DNA from: Paracoccaceae bacterium
GTDB taxonomy: Bacteria > Pseudomonadota > Alphaproteobacteria > Rhodobacterales > Rhodobacteraceae
NCBI GenBank assembly: GCA_018223125.1
Contig: JAAEZA010000004.1
Location: forward strand, 58,193 to 122,192
DNA: 64,000 bases
Reading direction: 5' to 3'
A program made the position numbers and the translations under genes. This document shows, one piece after another, positions 1-8,792 of this stretch. A model generated the notes under the pieces. It was given only the letters and a program-made list of their open reading frames with translations. It ran no database searches and was not told the DNA's origin. Each line of letters starts with the position of its first letter. The first letter of the stretch is position 1.

Positions 1-664
1 CGTCCAGAAACTTCCCGTTTGCATCATATCGGGCCACGCGGTGCGCGCCCCATTGGGCATTCCACAGACAGCCTTCGCCGTCCACCACGGACCCGTCGGG
101 GTTCAGTTCTTCCGCACGCAAATCGAGAAACAGTTCCGGCGCGCCGACCGGCCAGCCCTGTGCATCAAGCGCAACCTGCATGATCCGCCGCCCGCGTGTG
201 TCGGTAAAATAGGCGCGGTCCCCGCTTGGCGCAAAGCAGATGGAATTGCTGATGGTGATCCGGTCGAACAACTGGCGCAGTTCCCCGCGGTAGTAACGGT
301 AAATCGCCCCGGCATAGCTTTCAGCATTCTTGCCCATGGTCCCGATCCAGAAGCCACCCTGCGGATCGGCACGCCCGTCGTTGGAGCGTGTCAGCGGGTT
401 GTCTGCCTCCAGCCCGACGATATCGGTGACGGCCTGCGTGTTCAGGTCAAACGTGAACAAGGCGGTTTCCCCCGCCACCAGCAGCGTATCCGCATCCACC
501 CATCCCGCCGCCGAAACATGGCCGCTGAACGTCCAGTCCGCCCCGCTGTCACAGAGCAGTTTCATGCCCAGAATGTCAAACCAGAACAACTGCTTGCGTA
601 AAGGATGCCAGAGCGGACCTTCCCCCAGAAGGCACTGTCGGGAATCATGAAGTGTGACGGTCAT
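1..664 (-). CDS. SMP-30/gluconolactonase/LRE family lactonase (partial, 3' end outside window)
   Basis: About 221 codons are visible before the left edge cuts the gene. The start is the ATG at 664, preceded by AGGAG eight bases upstream. The N-terminal GEGPLWHP (residues 14-21) carries the glutamate that binds metal in SMP-30 beta-propellers. Further in are SNDGRADPQGGFW and NPDG...DGEGCLW, the usual blade motifs holding the Asn and Asp metal ligands. The family hydrolyses sugar lactones to aldonic acids. It lies 80 bp downstream of dgoK in the same orientation, so the likely substrate is a galactono- or related aldonolactone made by the upstream SDR. The exact sugar is inference. No signal peptide is visible, which fits a cytoplasmic enzyme. 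Confidence 0.85.
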   Translation of the reverse strand, partial: MTVTLHDSRQCLLGEGPLWHPLRKQLFWFDILGMKLLCDSGADWTFSGHVSAAGWVDADTLLVAGETALFTFDLNTQAVTDIVGLEADNPLTRSNDGRADPQGGFWIGTMGKNAESYAGAIYRYYRGELRQLFDRITISNSICFAPSGDRAYFTDTRGRRIMQVALDAQGWPVGAPELFLDLRAEELNPDGSVVDGEGCLWNAQWGAHRVARYDANGKFLD

Positions 665-744
665 CGGGCTGGCTCCTGTCTTTGGTCGCAACACTGTTGC
701 CTGCACAGCCAGCTGCGTCAACGGCGCAATAGACAGCCGCCCGA

Positions 745-1668
745 CTAGTCTTTGGCGGCTGTCAGCGCCTCATAAGCGGTTTGCAACCCTTCACGAACCA
801 GCGGTGCACTATCAAGGACCGGAGCCTGCAATCCTTGCAGGGACAGGGCACGGGCGTAAATTTTTCCGATGTCCGGCGCTGCCAGTACCGTCAGGTTCTG
901 CCCCAGCCAGTAGGGGCGCGTTGCGGCAAGCTCCATGCCAATCAGCAGACCGGACAGTCGCGCGCGGGCCGCTTCCGGTGTGCCTTGTGCAAGCAGTGAC
1001 TCCGCTTGCAGGCTGAAAAGTTTGGCGGCCACGGATTCGGGGCGTGAAATGGCTTCGCTGACCCCGCTTTCAAATGCGGCATCATCCCAGCCACCAATCG
1101 CTACAGCATTGCGCAGCACCGACTGTCTGGCCAGCAGGGCATAGAGCTCTCCGGTCAGGAAAGTCTGGAAGGAAACCACTTCCTCGGCGCTGATATGGAC
1201 CCATTTGGAATGGGTGCCGGGCATGACCAGAACACCGTCGAATTTGGGACTGGATTGCAGGAACCCTGCGATCTTCGTTTCCTCGCCCCGCATGAGATCC
1301 GGCGCAGGGCTGGTCTGGCTTAACCCCGGCACAATAGTAACCGCGATGCGGGCGTCACCGGTTCTTGCGCTTACAAAAGAGTCTGCCGACTGCGGGGCAC
1401 AGGGGACCGCCTGAAACGGAACTTCGGCCCAATCTTCGGCAGAGCCGACCATGCCGGAACACAGGACCGGCGTGGTTCTTGCGTCACTTAAAAAATCTTC
1501 AATCATGGCAAGCAGGGTTGTTTCAAACCCGTCCCGCGTCAAACGCTCCATCCCCTGATCGGCACTGCGCTCTGCCAGCAGGTTCCCCCCTGCCCCCATC
1601 ACCCAGACCCGCTGGCGGGTTTGGCCCCAGTCAACTGCGATCCATTCGGTCTTTTCCTGCAAGGACAT
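745..1668 (-). CDS. dgoK: 2-dehydro-3-deoxygalactonokinase
   Basis: A 307-residue protein of the DgoK family, which phosphorylates 2-keto-3-deoxygalactonate with ATP before aldolase cleavage. The N-terminal AVDWGQTRQRVWVM (residues 11-24) is the nucleotide-binding segment typical of DgoK (W-D-x-G-T/Q-x-x-R). VLVMPGTHSKW (146-156) is the second family signature. Length matches the usual 290-330 residues. The ATG shares one base with the TGA of the upstream SDR gene (TGATG), so the two are translationally coupled. Together with the SMP-30 lactonase downstream this supports a De Ley-Doudoroff-type galactose/galactonate route. The aldolase dgoA and the dehydratase are not in the window and may lie beyond the left edge. 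Confidence 0.88.
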   Translation of the reverse strand: MSLQEKTEWIAVDWGQTRQRVWVMGAGGNLLAERSADQGMERLTRDGFETTLLAMIEDFLSDARTTPVLCSGMVGSAEDWAEVPFQAVPCAPQSADSFVSARTGDARIAVTIVPGLSQTSPAPDLMRGEETKIAGFLQSSPKFDGVLVMPGTHSKWVHISAEEVVSFQTFLTGELYALLARQSVLRNAVAIGGWDDAAFESGVSEAISRPESVAAKLFSLQAESLLAQGTPEAARARLSGLLIGMELAATRPYWLGQNLTVLAAPDIGKIYARALSLQGLQAPVLDSAPLVREGLQTAYEALTAAKD

Positions 1669-2438
1669 CAGCCTGTCACCACCACGCCGCCGTCCACCAC
1701 CAGTGCCTGTCCGGTCATCATCCGGCTGGCTTTGGAGGCGAGAAACAGCGTGGCATCCACAATATCATCGGCCACGAGATGTTCTTTCAGACACTGCCTT
1801 TCCAGATGCGCAGCCAGCCCTTCAGGTGTGGCCCAAAGCTCCATCTGCCGTTCTGTCAGAACCCATCCGGGCATCAGCGCATTGACGCGGATGTTATGGG
1901 GTCCAAGTTCGCGGGCCAGACCACGGGTCAGGCCGGTAATCGCGGCTTTTGCGGCCACATAGCCCGGATAATCCCCGTTCCCCATCATGTAGGACACAGA
2001 AGAAAAGTTGATGATAGACCCGCCGCCTGCGTCTTTCATGCCCTCCACTGCGGCCTGCGCGGTAAACACATGGGGGCGCAGGTTCACCGCCTGTCCCATG
2101 TCCCAGCTTTCCGGCGTAATATCGGCCAGTTGGTGGCGGTTGTCGTTGGCGGCATTATTCACCACCACATCAAACGCTCCGTTGACGCTGGCGGCTTGTG
2201 CCATTGCCTCTTTCAGCGCCGCAATATCGGTGATGTCGCACTGGATAAAAACGGGCGTACTGCCGTATTTCGATCCCATTTTCGCAGCAAAGTTGCTGGC
2301 GTCCGAGCGCTGCACAAATGCAACCTTTGCCCCTTGCTGTAAAAAACCTTCCGTCAGGCTTGCGCCGATACCGGATCCGCCGCCGGTGATGAAAACGCTT
2401 TTGTCTTTCAGGTCATGAAAGGTGACGATATCGCTCAT
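1668..2438 (-). CDS. SDR family sugar dehydrogenase (candidate galactose 1-dehydrogenase)
   Basis: A 256-residue classical short-chain dehydrogenase/reductase. It shows the NAD(P)-binding TGGGSGIG (residues 18-25), NNAAND around 94-99, and the catalytic set Ser146/147, Tyr160 and Lys164 in YPGYVAAK. The C-terminal GQALVVDGG is also typical. A strong Shine-Dalgarno (AAAGGAG) precedes the ATG at 2438. The gene lies between a LysR regulator and dgoK, all in one orientation, so oxidation of an aldose to its lactone, which the SMP-30 enzyme would then open, is the most economical role. Galactose as substrate is inferred only from dgoK. Related SDRs act on fucose, arabinose or rhamnose, so specificity remains open. 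Confidence 0.8.
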   Translation of the reverse strand: MSDIVTFHDLKDKSVFITGGGSGIGASLTEGFLQQGAKVAFVQRSDASNFAAKMGSKYGSTPVFIQCDITDIAALKEAMAQAASVNGAFDVVVNNAANDNRHQLADITPESWDMGQAVNLRPHVFTAQAAVEGMKDAGGGSIINFSSVSYMMGNGDYPGYVAAKAAITGLTRGLARELGPHNIRVNALMPGWVLTERQMELWATPEGLAAHLERQCLKEHLVADDIVDATLFLASKASRMMTGQALVVDGGVVVTG

Positions 2439-2504
2439 GGGTGGCTCCTTTATTTTCCGGCTCCGGCGGGTTGGCCCTTCCGGAATACTGTTTACCCTCT
2501 TTAG

Positions 2505-3422
2505 TCACTGACCGTCGGGATCGCAATCACCAGCGGCTTCGGGCGCCAGCGCCTTGAGGGTTCGCGGTAGCGCCAGAACCTCGGCCATATCGTTGCGATA
2601 GGCGGCTACGATGTTTTCCTGTGCAAAGGCATCGCTGATTTCTACCCGCTTCAATGGCAGGCCGTCATAACTGTGATCCGACAGGGGCGCGGTGTAGCTG
2701 ATCCCTACGCCTTCCCCGTTGGCAGCGAAAGAGCGCATAACCTCAAGCGAGGCGACCCGATGGGCCACACGGGGCCGCACGCTCGCCTTTGCAAAAAGCG
2801 CAAGCATATGACGGACCGAAAGGCCTTCATCAAACAGGATCAGATCCCGCGTGGCGAGCTGTTCCAGCCGGACGGTTTCCTGCCGCGCAAGCGGATCATC
2901 CGCAGCCACAAAAGCCCCCGGCGCAACGCTCGAAAGCCTGTGGCGGGTGAACCGCGCATCAAGCCCGAGATCATAGGTAATCGCAAGATCGAGCTGCCCT
3001 TCGGCCATATCTGCGGCCAGCGTTTCAAAATCCGCTACAACCGGATGGAAATCAACATCCCTGAATTCTGCCCGCAAGCGTTTCAGGGCGGGAGCCAGCC
3101 AGACCGGTGCGAGATCGGAAAAGCAGCCAATCCGCAGCTTTTGCGGTGGTTTGCTGAAATCCGCCCGCGGGTTTTCAAGCTGTGCTGCGCGGGCGAGTAA
3201 CGCTTCTGCCTCTGCCAGAAAACCTTTTGCAAAACCGGTGGGACGGATCGGAGCACCCTTGCGCCGGATGAACAATGCCCTGCCAAGATGCGCTTCGACC
3301 GTAGACACGGCCACGGACAGGGCAGGCTGGGAGATGTTGAGCATCTGTGCTGCCGCGCTCATACTGCCGGCTTTGGAAACCGCGACCACATATTCATAAT
3401 GGCGCAGGGTAAGGTATAACAT
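2505..3422 (-). CDS. LysR-type transcriptional regulator
   Basis: A 305-residue LysR protein. The N-terminal winged helix-turn-helix spans about residues 3-62 (RHYEYVVAVSKAGSMSAAAQ then LNISQPALSVAVSTVE), followed by the periplasmic-binding-like effector domain from about residue 90. It is the first gene of the leftward sugar-acid operon and diverges from the dioxygenase gene at 3507 across an 84-bp AT-rich gap, the usual arrangement for a LysR regulator controlling its own operon and/or its divergent neighbour. I see no Shine-Dalgarno before the ATG. The effector is unknown; an intermediate of the sugar-acid pathway is plausible. Confidence 0.9.
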   Translation of the reverse strand: MLYLTLRHYEYVVAVSKAGSMSAAAQMLNISQPALSVAVSTVEAHLGRALFIRRKGAPIRPTGFAKGFLAEAEALLARAAQLENPRADFSKPPQKLRIGCFSDLAPVWLAPALKRLRAEFRDVDFHPVVADFETLAADMAEGQLDLAITYDLGLDARFTRHRLSSVAPGAFVAADDPLARQETVRLEQLATRDLILFDEGLSVRHMLALFAKASVRPRVAHRVASLEVMRSFAANGEGVGISYTAPLSDHSYDGLPLKRVEISDAFAQENIVAAYRNDMAEVLALPRTLKALAPEAAGDCDPDGQ

Positions 3423-3506
3423 GGCATTATACTTGAGTTAGTTAATTATGATTTGAAGCTATGTCATAAAACAGTCATCCCTGTCATCGCATAAAGGAGA
3501 TGAAAC

Positions 3507-4304
3507 ATGCACCATCCGCTGATTACCCAAGATCATATCGACACCTACCAACGGGACGGCGTGGTCCTGATCAAAGGGTTGTTTGCCGATCACGTTGAAA
3601 CCCTGCGCGACGGGGTTGAGGTGAACATGCAGGAACCCGGCCCCTATGCGGCCGAAAACCTCAAGAGCGGGGACACCGGCCGCTTTTTTGACGATTACTG
3701 CAACTGGACGCGGATTTCACAGTTTGAAGAGGTGATCCGCAATTCCCCTGCGGCGGCGGTTGCGGCGGATTTGATGCAATCGCGATCTGTGCAGGTGTTT
3801 CACGACCATGTGCTGGTGAAAGAGCCCGGCACCTCCAAGCCGACCCCGTGGCATCAGGATGCGCCCTATTATTTTGTCGAAGGCCGGCAGACCATCAGCT
3901 TCTGGTCGCCGCTTGACCCTGTAACAGATGCGTCACTGCGCTGTGTCGCTGGAAGCCACTTGTGGGAAAAGCAGGTCCTGCCAACCCGCTGGCTGAACGA
4001 GGACAATTTCTATCCCGACAGTGACGCCTATATGCCGGTGCCAGACCCTGATGCGGAAGGCATGCAGATCACAGAATGGGCGATGGAACCGGGCGATGCG
4101 GTGGCCTTTAACTATGGTATTTTGCACGGGGCACGGGCCAATGTCTCCGACCGGCGCCGCCGCGCGTTTTCCCTGCGACTGGTGGGCGATGATGCACGCT
4201 ATGTAGAGCGGCCGGGGCCGACCTCTCCGCCGTTTCCGGGGCATGACATGACAGCGGGACAGAAACTGCGCGAAGACTGGTTTCCGGTAATATACCAGCG
4301 GTGA
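3507..4304 (+). CDS. Phytanoyl-CoA dioxygenase (PhyH) family protein
   Basis: A 265-residue Fe(II)/2-oxoglutarate-dependent oxygenase of the PhyH/EctD superfamily. The facial triad is visible as His116-x-Asp118 in WHQDAPYY and the distal His207 in YGILHGAR. The arginine cluster at 216-219 (SDRRRRAFSLR) is positioned to hold 2-oxoglutarate. Start ATG at 3507 has an ideal AAAGGAG seven bases upstream. It diverges from the LysR gene. Bacterial members hydroxylate varied small molecules, and nothing in the sequence fixes the substrate. A role in sugar-acid use is possible from context but not shown; it could equally be an independent gene sharing the promoter region. Confidence 0.85.
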   Translation: MHHPLITQDHIDTYQRDGVVLIKGLFADHVETLRDGVEVNMQEPGPYAAENLKSGDTGRFFDDYCNWTRISQFEEVIRNSPAAAVAADLMQSRSVQVFHDHVLVKEPGTSKPTPWHQDAPYYFVEGRQTISFWSPLDPVTDASLRCVAGSHLWEKQVLPTRWLNEDNFYPDSDAYMPVPDPDAEGMQITEWAMEPGDAVAFNYGILHGARANVSDRRRRAFSLRLVGDDARYVERPGPTSPPFPGHDMTAGQKLREDWFPVIYQR

Positions 4305-4380
4305 GTGCGGCACCCTGCCCTTTACCGGAAAAACTATCCTTTTGATAGAATGGCAAAATCCGGTTTATCACCCTGCAAAT

Positions 4381-4406
4381 ATGAAGCGTCATACAAGACG
4401 CTTCAT
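4381..4406. repeat. Inverted repeat, 10-bp perfect stem (array unit A)
   Basis: ATGAAGCGTC at 4381-4390 and GACGCTTCAT at 4397-4406 are exact reverse complements around the 6-base loop ATACAA. The unit sits between two convergent genes (stop at 4304 on plus, stop at 4479 on minus). It shares the ATGAAGC/GCTTCAT half-site with unit B. There is no T-tract on either side, so it is not a typical intrinsic terminator. Confidence 0.85.
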
Positions 4407-4422
4407 ATATGACGCGTGTTAC

Positions 4423-4448
4423 ATGAAGCTTCATATATGAAGCTTCAT
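4423..4448. repeat. 26-bp perfect palindrome made of two 12-bp palindromes (array unit B)
   Basis: ATGAAGCTTCAT occurs at 4423-4434 and again at 4437-4448, separated by AT. Each copy is its own reverse complement and so is the whole 26-bp block. With unit A this gives six ATGAAGC/GCTTCAT half-sites in 68 bp of a convergent intergenic region. Confidence 0.9.
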
Positions 4449-4478
4449 GGTTAACTGATTGTTAGGAAATCACCGTCC

Positions 4479-5426
4479 TCAGCCCCGATCGGCCGCCGCA
4501 CGGGTCAGACGATCGTTTATCGCCAGCCCCAGCCCCGTCATCGGCACCGGAGACACCGCAATACTGCGCCCGTCCTGCCGAGCCAGCCCGTCCGCCCGAC
4601 GCAACATATCAAACAGGTTGGCTGCCGCCTCTGACAGATTACCGGCTGCGGACAGGTTCAGATCAGCCCCTGTCACAGCGCCAAAACCGATCAGCACCTC
4701 GCCCGCCCGCCGCTCTGTCGCGTTGATCCGCACCTGCGCATCCGGTGCATAATGGGACGCCAACTGCCCCGGAGCCTTCGGCGTATCGGGGTCTTCGGTG
4801 CGGGCCACAGCCTGCCCGATCACCGCTTCCACATCCTCTACCGTTACACCGCCTGCCCGCAGCAGCGCGATTTCGGCGCCCGCATAAAGGATCGTGGATT
4901 CCAGCCCGACCGCACAATCGCCGCCTTCCAGCACAGCGTCGATTTTCCCGTCCAGACCGTCCAGCACATGGGACATCCGCGTCGGGCTGATCCCACCCGA
5001 CGGATTCGCCGAAGGGGCTGCCACCGGCCCGCCAAAGGCGGCCAGCACCGCACGCGCCCCATCATGGGCTGGCACACGGATTGCCACAGTATCAAGACCT
5101 GCCGTGACCAGAGAAGACAGCCCCGCCCCTTCGCGCACGGGGACAACAAGGCTGAGCGGGCCGGGCCAGAAAGCCTCTGCCAGTTTGCGCGCCAGAGGGG
5201 AAAACACACCAAACCGTTCTGCCGCGGCGAGATCGGGAAGATGGATTATCAACGGATTGAAGGACGGCCGTCCTTTTGCGGCATAAACCCCTGCAACGGC
5301 CGTTCCGTTACAGGCATCCGCACCAAGCCCGTAGACCGTTTCCGTTGCAAAGGCCAGCAACCCGCCGCGCCGCAGGACACCGGCGGCCTGTTCAACTTGG
5401 TGGCTCTCGAAACGCTCTGTCTGCAT
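4479..5426 (-). CDS. L-threonylcarbamoyladenylate synthase, Sua5-type
   Basis: This enzyme makes threonylcarbamoyl-AMP for the t6A37 modification of ANN-decoding tRNAs. The YrdC domain begins with GGLLAFATETVYGLGADA (residues 21-38), then KGRPSFNPL (51-59), and the conserved APSANPSG near 138-145. After about residue 215 comes the linker APGQLASHYAP and a C-terminal Sua5 domain; 315 residues matches Sua5 rather than the short YrdC form. The reading frame is open further upstream, but homology-like sequence starts at MQTERF, so I chose ATG 5426. An alternative ATG at 5438 lies closer to the GGAG. It converges on the dioxygenase gene across the palindrome array. Confidence 0.88.
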   Translation of the reverse strand: MQTERFESHQVEQAAGVLRRGGLLAFATETVYGLGADACNGTAVAGVYAAKGRPSFNPLIIHLPDLAAAERFGVFSPLARKLAEAFWPGPLSLVVPVREGAGLSSLVTAGLDTVAIRVPAHDGARAVLAAFGGPVAAPSANPSGGISPTRMSHVLDGLDGKIDAVLEGGDCAVGLESTILYAGAEIALLRAGGVTVEDVEAVIGQAVARTEDPDTPKAPGQLASHYAPDAQVRINATERRAGEVLIGFGAVTGADLNLSAAGNLSEAAANLFDMLRRADGLARQDGRSIAVSPVPMTGLGLAINDRLTRAAADRG

Positions 5427-5589
5427 ACCTGTTCTCATCCTGCTCCGGCCTTTGAAAGGCCCCACAATGACGTTGTGTTCCAGTTGTCGTGACGCAACGG
5501 GCAGTTTAGGTTGCCCCGGAACCGCCGTTACCGTGCGTTTACCCGAATGACTTCGTAATGCAAGCCTGCACCGCAAAGGACAAGACCAT

Positions 5590-7269
5590 ATGCCCTACAC
5601 CGCCCCGACAGACGAACACCTTCACCTTTTGCGCAATGTGCTCGGGTATGACCGCATCAGCAGCACCGAGAAGTTCGAGGATGCCGGCGATGACATGATT
5701 GCAGCGATTCTGTCCGAGGCTGGCAAAATGGCACAGGATGTGCTGGCCCCACTGCAACGCCCCGGCGATCTGGAACCGGCCCGACTGGAAAACGGCGTGG
5801 TGCGCACCGCGCCCGGTTTCCACGATGGCTACAAGGCAATCGCGACAGGCGGCTGGGTCGGTGCGGCGGCCGATCCGGAATACGGCGGCATGGGGCTGCC
5901 GCTGACGATCACCACGCTTGTGGGGGAAATGATGGCCTCTGCCTGTCTGTCCCTTTCGCTGAACCCGCTGATGACTCAAGGCCAGATCGAAGCGTTAGAG
6001 GCGCATGGATCGGACGCTATCAAGGCGCTTTACCTGCCAAAGCTGATTTCCGGCGAATGGACCGGCACCATGAACCTGACCGAACCGCAGGCTGGTTCGG
6101 ATGTGGGGGCGTTACGCTCTAAGGCGGTGGATAACGGCGATGGCACCTTCGCGATCAGCGGCCAGAAGATTTACATCAGCTGGGGCGATCACGATTTTGG
6201 CGGCAATGTCTGCCACCTTGTACTGGCCCGCCTGCCCGACGGCGTGCCCGGCACCAAAGGCATTTCCCTGTTTATCGTGCCAAAATTCATCCCCGATGCG
6301 GACGGCAATCCGGGCAAGGCGAACAGCCTGCGGGTTGTGTCACTGGAACACAAGCTCGGGCTGCATGGCTCCCCTACTGCCGTGATGGAATTCGATGGCG
6401 CGACCGGCTGGATGGTCGGACCGCCCCACGGCGGCATGGCGGCAATGTTCACCATGATGAACAACGCGCGGCTCGGTGTCGGGACAGAAGGGCTCGGCGT
6501 GGCAGAAGCCGCCTATCAGAAGGCACTGGAATTCGCGCTGGAACGCAAGCAGGGCAAGACCCCTGTGGACGGCGGCACCGGCACCATTGCGGATCATGCA
6601 GATGTGCGCCGCATGTTGCTGACCATGAAGGCGCAAACCGCTGTGGCCCGTGCGATCATCCTTGATACCGCCATGAGCACCGACCTGTTCAACGCCACCA
6701 AAGACGCAAGCTTCAAGGCCCGCGCTGCCTTCCTGACCCCGATTGCCAAAGCCTTTGGCACGGATACCGGATCAGAGGTCGCAGACCTTGGCATTCAGGT
6801 ACATGGCGGCATGGGTTTTGTGGAAGAAACCGGCGCGGCGCAATTCGCCCGCGATGTCCGTGTGACCCGCATCTATGAGGGCACCAACGGCATTCAGGCA
6901 ATGGATCTGGTGGGGCGCAAGCTGATGGACGGGGGCGACGCCGCTTTTGCCATGCTGGACGAAATTGCAGCGACTGCAAAAGGGAACGAGGTGCTCGCCA
7001 AAGCAGAGACCACCCTGCGCGAAACGACCAAGGCGCTGCTTGAATCTGATATGAATGCGCGGTTCGCGGGGGCAACGTCCTTCCTGCGGGCCTTTGCCAT
7101 TACCCTAGGCGGCCACTACCTGACACGGGGAGCGGACACGGAAAACCGCCGCGCACTGAACGCGTTTTACACAGCCCATTTCCTGCCGCAGGTCGACGCG
7201 CTCTGCGCGGCAGCCACCGCGGGCGATGCGCTGCTCTACGCTTTGGACACAGAGGCACTGGCAGGGTAA
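5590..7269 (+). CDS. Acyl-CoA dehydrogenase, long DmdC/AidB-like family
   Basis: A 559-residue FAD-dependent acyl-CoA dehydrogenase of the extended type, which has an extra N-terminal helical segment and a C-terminal domain, and includes 3-methylmercaptopropionyl-CoA dehydrogenases (DmdC). Visible motifs are [15 protein letters not shown] (about 157-171), GQKIYIS, and the catalytic-base region RIYEGTNGIQAMDLVGRKL with Glu430. A paralogue of 591 residues lies at 45892 in this window. The MBL-fold gene begins 4 bp after its stop. An AAAGGA lies upstream of the ATG. The substrate (methylmercaptopropionyl-CoA or another medium acyl-CoA) cannot be decided from sequence alone. Confidence 0.85.
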   Translation: MPYTAPTDEHLHLLRNVLGYDRISSTEKFEDAGDDMIAAILSEAGKMAQDVLAPLQRPGDLEPARLENGVVRTAPGFHDGYKAIATGGWVGAAADPEYGGMGLPLTITTLVGEMMASACLSLSLNPLMTQGQIEALEAHGSDAIKALYLPKLISGEWTGTMNLTEPQAGSDVGALRSKAVDNGDGTFAISGQKIYISWGDHDFGGNVCHLVLARLPDGVPGTKGISLFIVPKFIPDADGNPGKANSLRVVSLEHKLGLHGSPTAVMEFDGATGWMVGPPHGGMAAMFTMMNNARLGVGTEGLGVAEAAYQKALEFALERKQGKTPVDGGTGTIADHADVRRMLLTMKAQTAVARAIILDTAMSTDLFNATKDASFKARAAFLTPIAKAFGTDTGSEVADLGIQVHGGMGFVEETGAAQFARDVRVTRIYEGTNGIQAMDLVGRKLMDGGDAAFAMLDEIAATAKGNEVLAKAETTLRETTKALLESDMNARFAGATSFLRAFAITLGGHYLTRGADTENRRALNAFYTAHFLPQVDALCAAATAGDALLYALDTEALAG

Positions 7270-7273
7270 ACCG

Positions 7274-8302
7274 TTGGAAAATATTAAATTCCCGTTTGAA
7301 ACCCCGCCCGCAGAGGGTGAGGCGATAGACATTGCGCCCGGCATCAAATGGCTGCGCCTGCCGCTGCCGATGAAACTGGATCACGTCAATGTCTACGCGC
7401 TGGACGATGGCGACGGCTGGTGCATTGTCGATACCGGCTTTTACTCGAAACGGATGGTGTCCACTTGGGAAAAAATCGTGTCGGAGACACTTGGCGACAA
7501 GCCGGTTACCCGCGTCTTGATAACACACCACCATCCCGATCATGTGGGTATGGCGGGATGGCTGCAAACCCATCATCAGGCCGAACTGGTCTCTACCCGT
7601 ACCAGTTGGTTGTTCGCACGGATGCTGCTGCTGGATGCGCAGGAAACACCGCCCCCCGAAACCATCGCCTTTTATGAAAGCGCGGATATGGAGCCGCGCC
7701 TGCTGGAAGAGCGCCGGACCCAGAAACCGTTCAACTATGCGGATATCGTTCACCCGATGCCCCTTGGCTTCCGGCGGATTCAGGAAGGCGACACGCTGAC
7801 AATCGGCACGCGCACCTTTGATGTGCGGGTTGGCAACGGTCATGCGCCGGAGCACGCAACGCTCTGGTCCCGCGACGACAATATCGTCATTGCCGGAGAC
7901 CAGATCCTGCCCGGCATTTCCCCCAACCTTGGCGTCTATGCCACAGAGCCGGAGGCAGATCCGGTGCAGGGCTGGCTGGAGGCGTGCGAGCGATTCGCTG
8001 AAATCGCCCGCGAGGATCATTTCGTCCTGCCCGGCCACAAACTGCCATTTACCGGTCTGCCCGCACGTATGCGACAGTTGATCGACAACCACCATCACGC
8101 GCTGGAGCGGCTTATTAAGCACCTTGAAACCCCCGCCACAGCGTCGCAATGCTTCCTGCCCCTGTTCAAACGCAAGATCGGGGATGGCGAATACGGGCTG
8201 GCGCTGGTTGAATCCATTGCCCATTTGAACCATCTTCACCAGCAAGGCAAAATCACCCGCACCCGCAATGATGCCGGTGCATGGGTTTATCAGGCTGCCT
8301 GA
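7274..8302 (+). CDS. MBL-fold metallohydrolase (glyoxalase II/LACTB2-like)
   Basis: A metallo-beta-lactamase fold hydrolase of 342 residues from the TTG at 7274. The metal motif H-x-H-x-D-H is at residues 85-90 (THHHPDHVG). Further ligands appear in NGHAPEHATLW and in VLPGHKLPF. The C-terminal 90 residues look like the winged-helix extension of LACTB2-like proteins. The frame is open back to an ATG at 7226, inside the upstream dehydrogenase gene. I prefer TTG 7274 because AGGG lies eight bases before it and the protein then starts at ENIKFPFETPP, just past the upstream stop. It is co-transcribed with the acyl-CoA dehydrogenase, so a (thio)ester hydrolase role is plausible but unproven. Confidence 0.82.
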   Translation: MENIKFPFETPPAEGEAIDIAPGIKWLRLPLPMKLDHVNVYALDDGDGWCIVDTGFYSKRMVSTWEKIVSETLGDKPVTRVLITHHHPDHVGMAGWLQTHHQAELVSTRTSWLFARMLLLDAQETPPPETIAFYESADMEPRLLEERRTQKPFNYADIVHPMPLGFRRIQEGDTLTIGTRTFDVRVGNGHAPEHATLWSRDDNIVIAGDQILPGISPNLGVYATEPEADPVQGWLEACERFAEIAREDHFVLPGHKLPFTGLPARMRQLIDNHHHALERLIKHLETPATASQCFLPLFKRKIGDGEYGLALVESIAHLNHLHQQGKITRTRNDAGAWVYQAA

Positions 8303-8311
8303 GGGGGTCAT

Positions 8312-8791
8312 ATGGATAACAAGATCAAAACCACCGCAGAGGCGCTGGAAAGCTCTGCCCTGTGGGAACTTTATTCCGCACAAGTGGATCGGGACGGGGA
8401 AACCAGAACCGAAAATCAGGTGGTTTCCAGCGGAGACGGCGGGCAGAAATCCCGCCCCAAATCCGAAGCCGAATGGGCCTATGAGCGCATCGTCATGTAT
8501 ATCCAGAAATTCGAGGAAACCCTCGATTCCGACCAAGAGGTCGGCATGGGCTTTGTCGGCGGCGATGTGGGCACCCTGCGCATTCAGGGCATGGGGTTCT
8601 TTGCCCCCGACCTGATCACCTTTTACGGCGCAGCACCGAACGGGTCCAAAACCCAGCTGGTTCAGCACGTCAGCCAGTTGAATGTCATGCTTGTGGCCGC
8701 CCCGAAAGAGGACGAAAAGGCCGAACCGCAACGGATCGGCTTCCGTCTGGCGGCAAAACTGAACGAAAAATGGGACGAACCCGTTCTCTGA
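8312..8791 (+). CDS. DUF6173-like conserved hypothetical protein
   Basis: A 159-residue soluble protein without signal peptide or membrane segment. A variable, charged N-terminus (to about residue 50) is followed by a conserved-looking segment SEAEWAYERIVMYIQKFEE, then GMGFVGGDVGTLRIQGMGFFAPDLITFYG, and QLVQHVSQLNVMLVAAPK. This pattern resembles the alphaproteobacterial DUF6173 family as I remember it. The start has a strong GAGGGGG seven to eight bases upstream and lies 9 bp after the MBL-fold gene, so the three genes 5590-8791 probably form one transcript. No function is known to me. Confidence 0.75.
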   Translation: MDNKIKTTAEALESSALWELYSAQVDRDGETRTENQVVSSGDGGQKSRPKSEAEWAYERIVMYIQKFEETLDSDQEVGMGFVGGDVGTLRIQGMGFFAPDLITFYGAAPNGSKTQLVQHVSQLNVMLVAAPKEDEKAEPQRIGFRLAAKLNEKWDEPVL

Positions 8792-8792
8792 G

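Noticed and set aside
3423..3431. TATAAT on minus 3 bp before the LysR start as a leaderless promoter
   Set aside because: The box is too close to the ATG; transcription would start inside the gene. The AT-rich sequence may match by chance.
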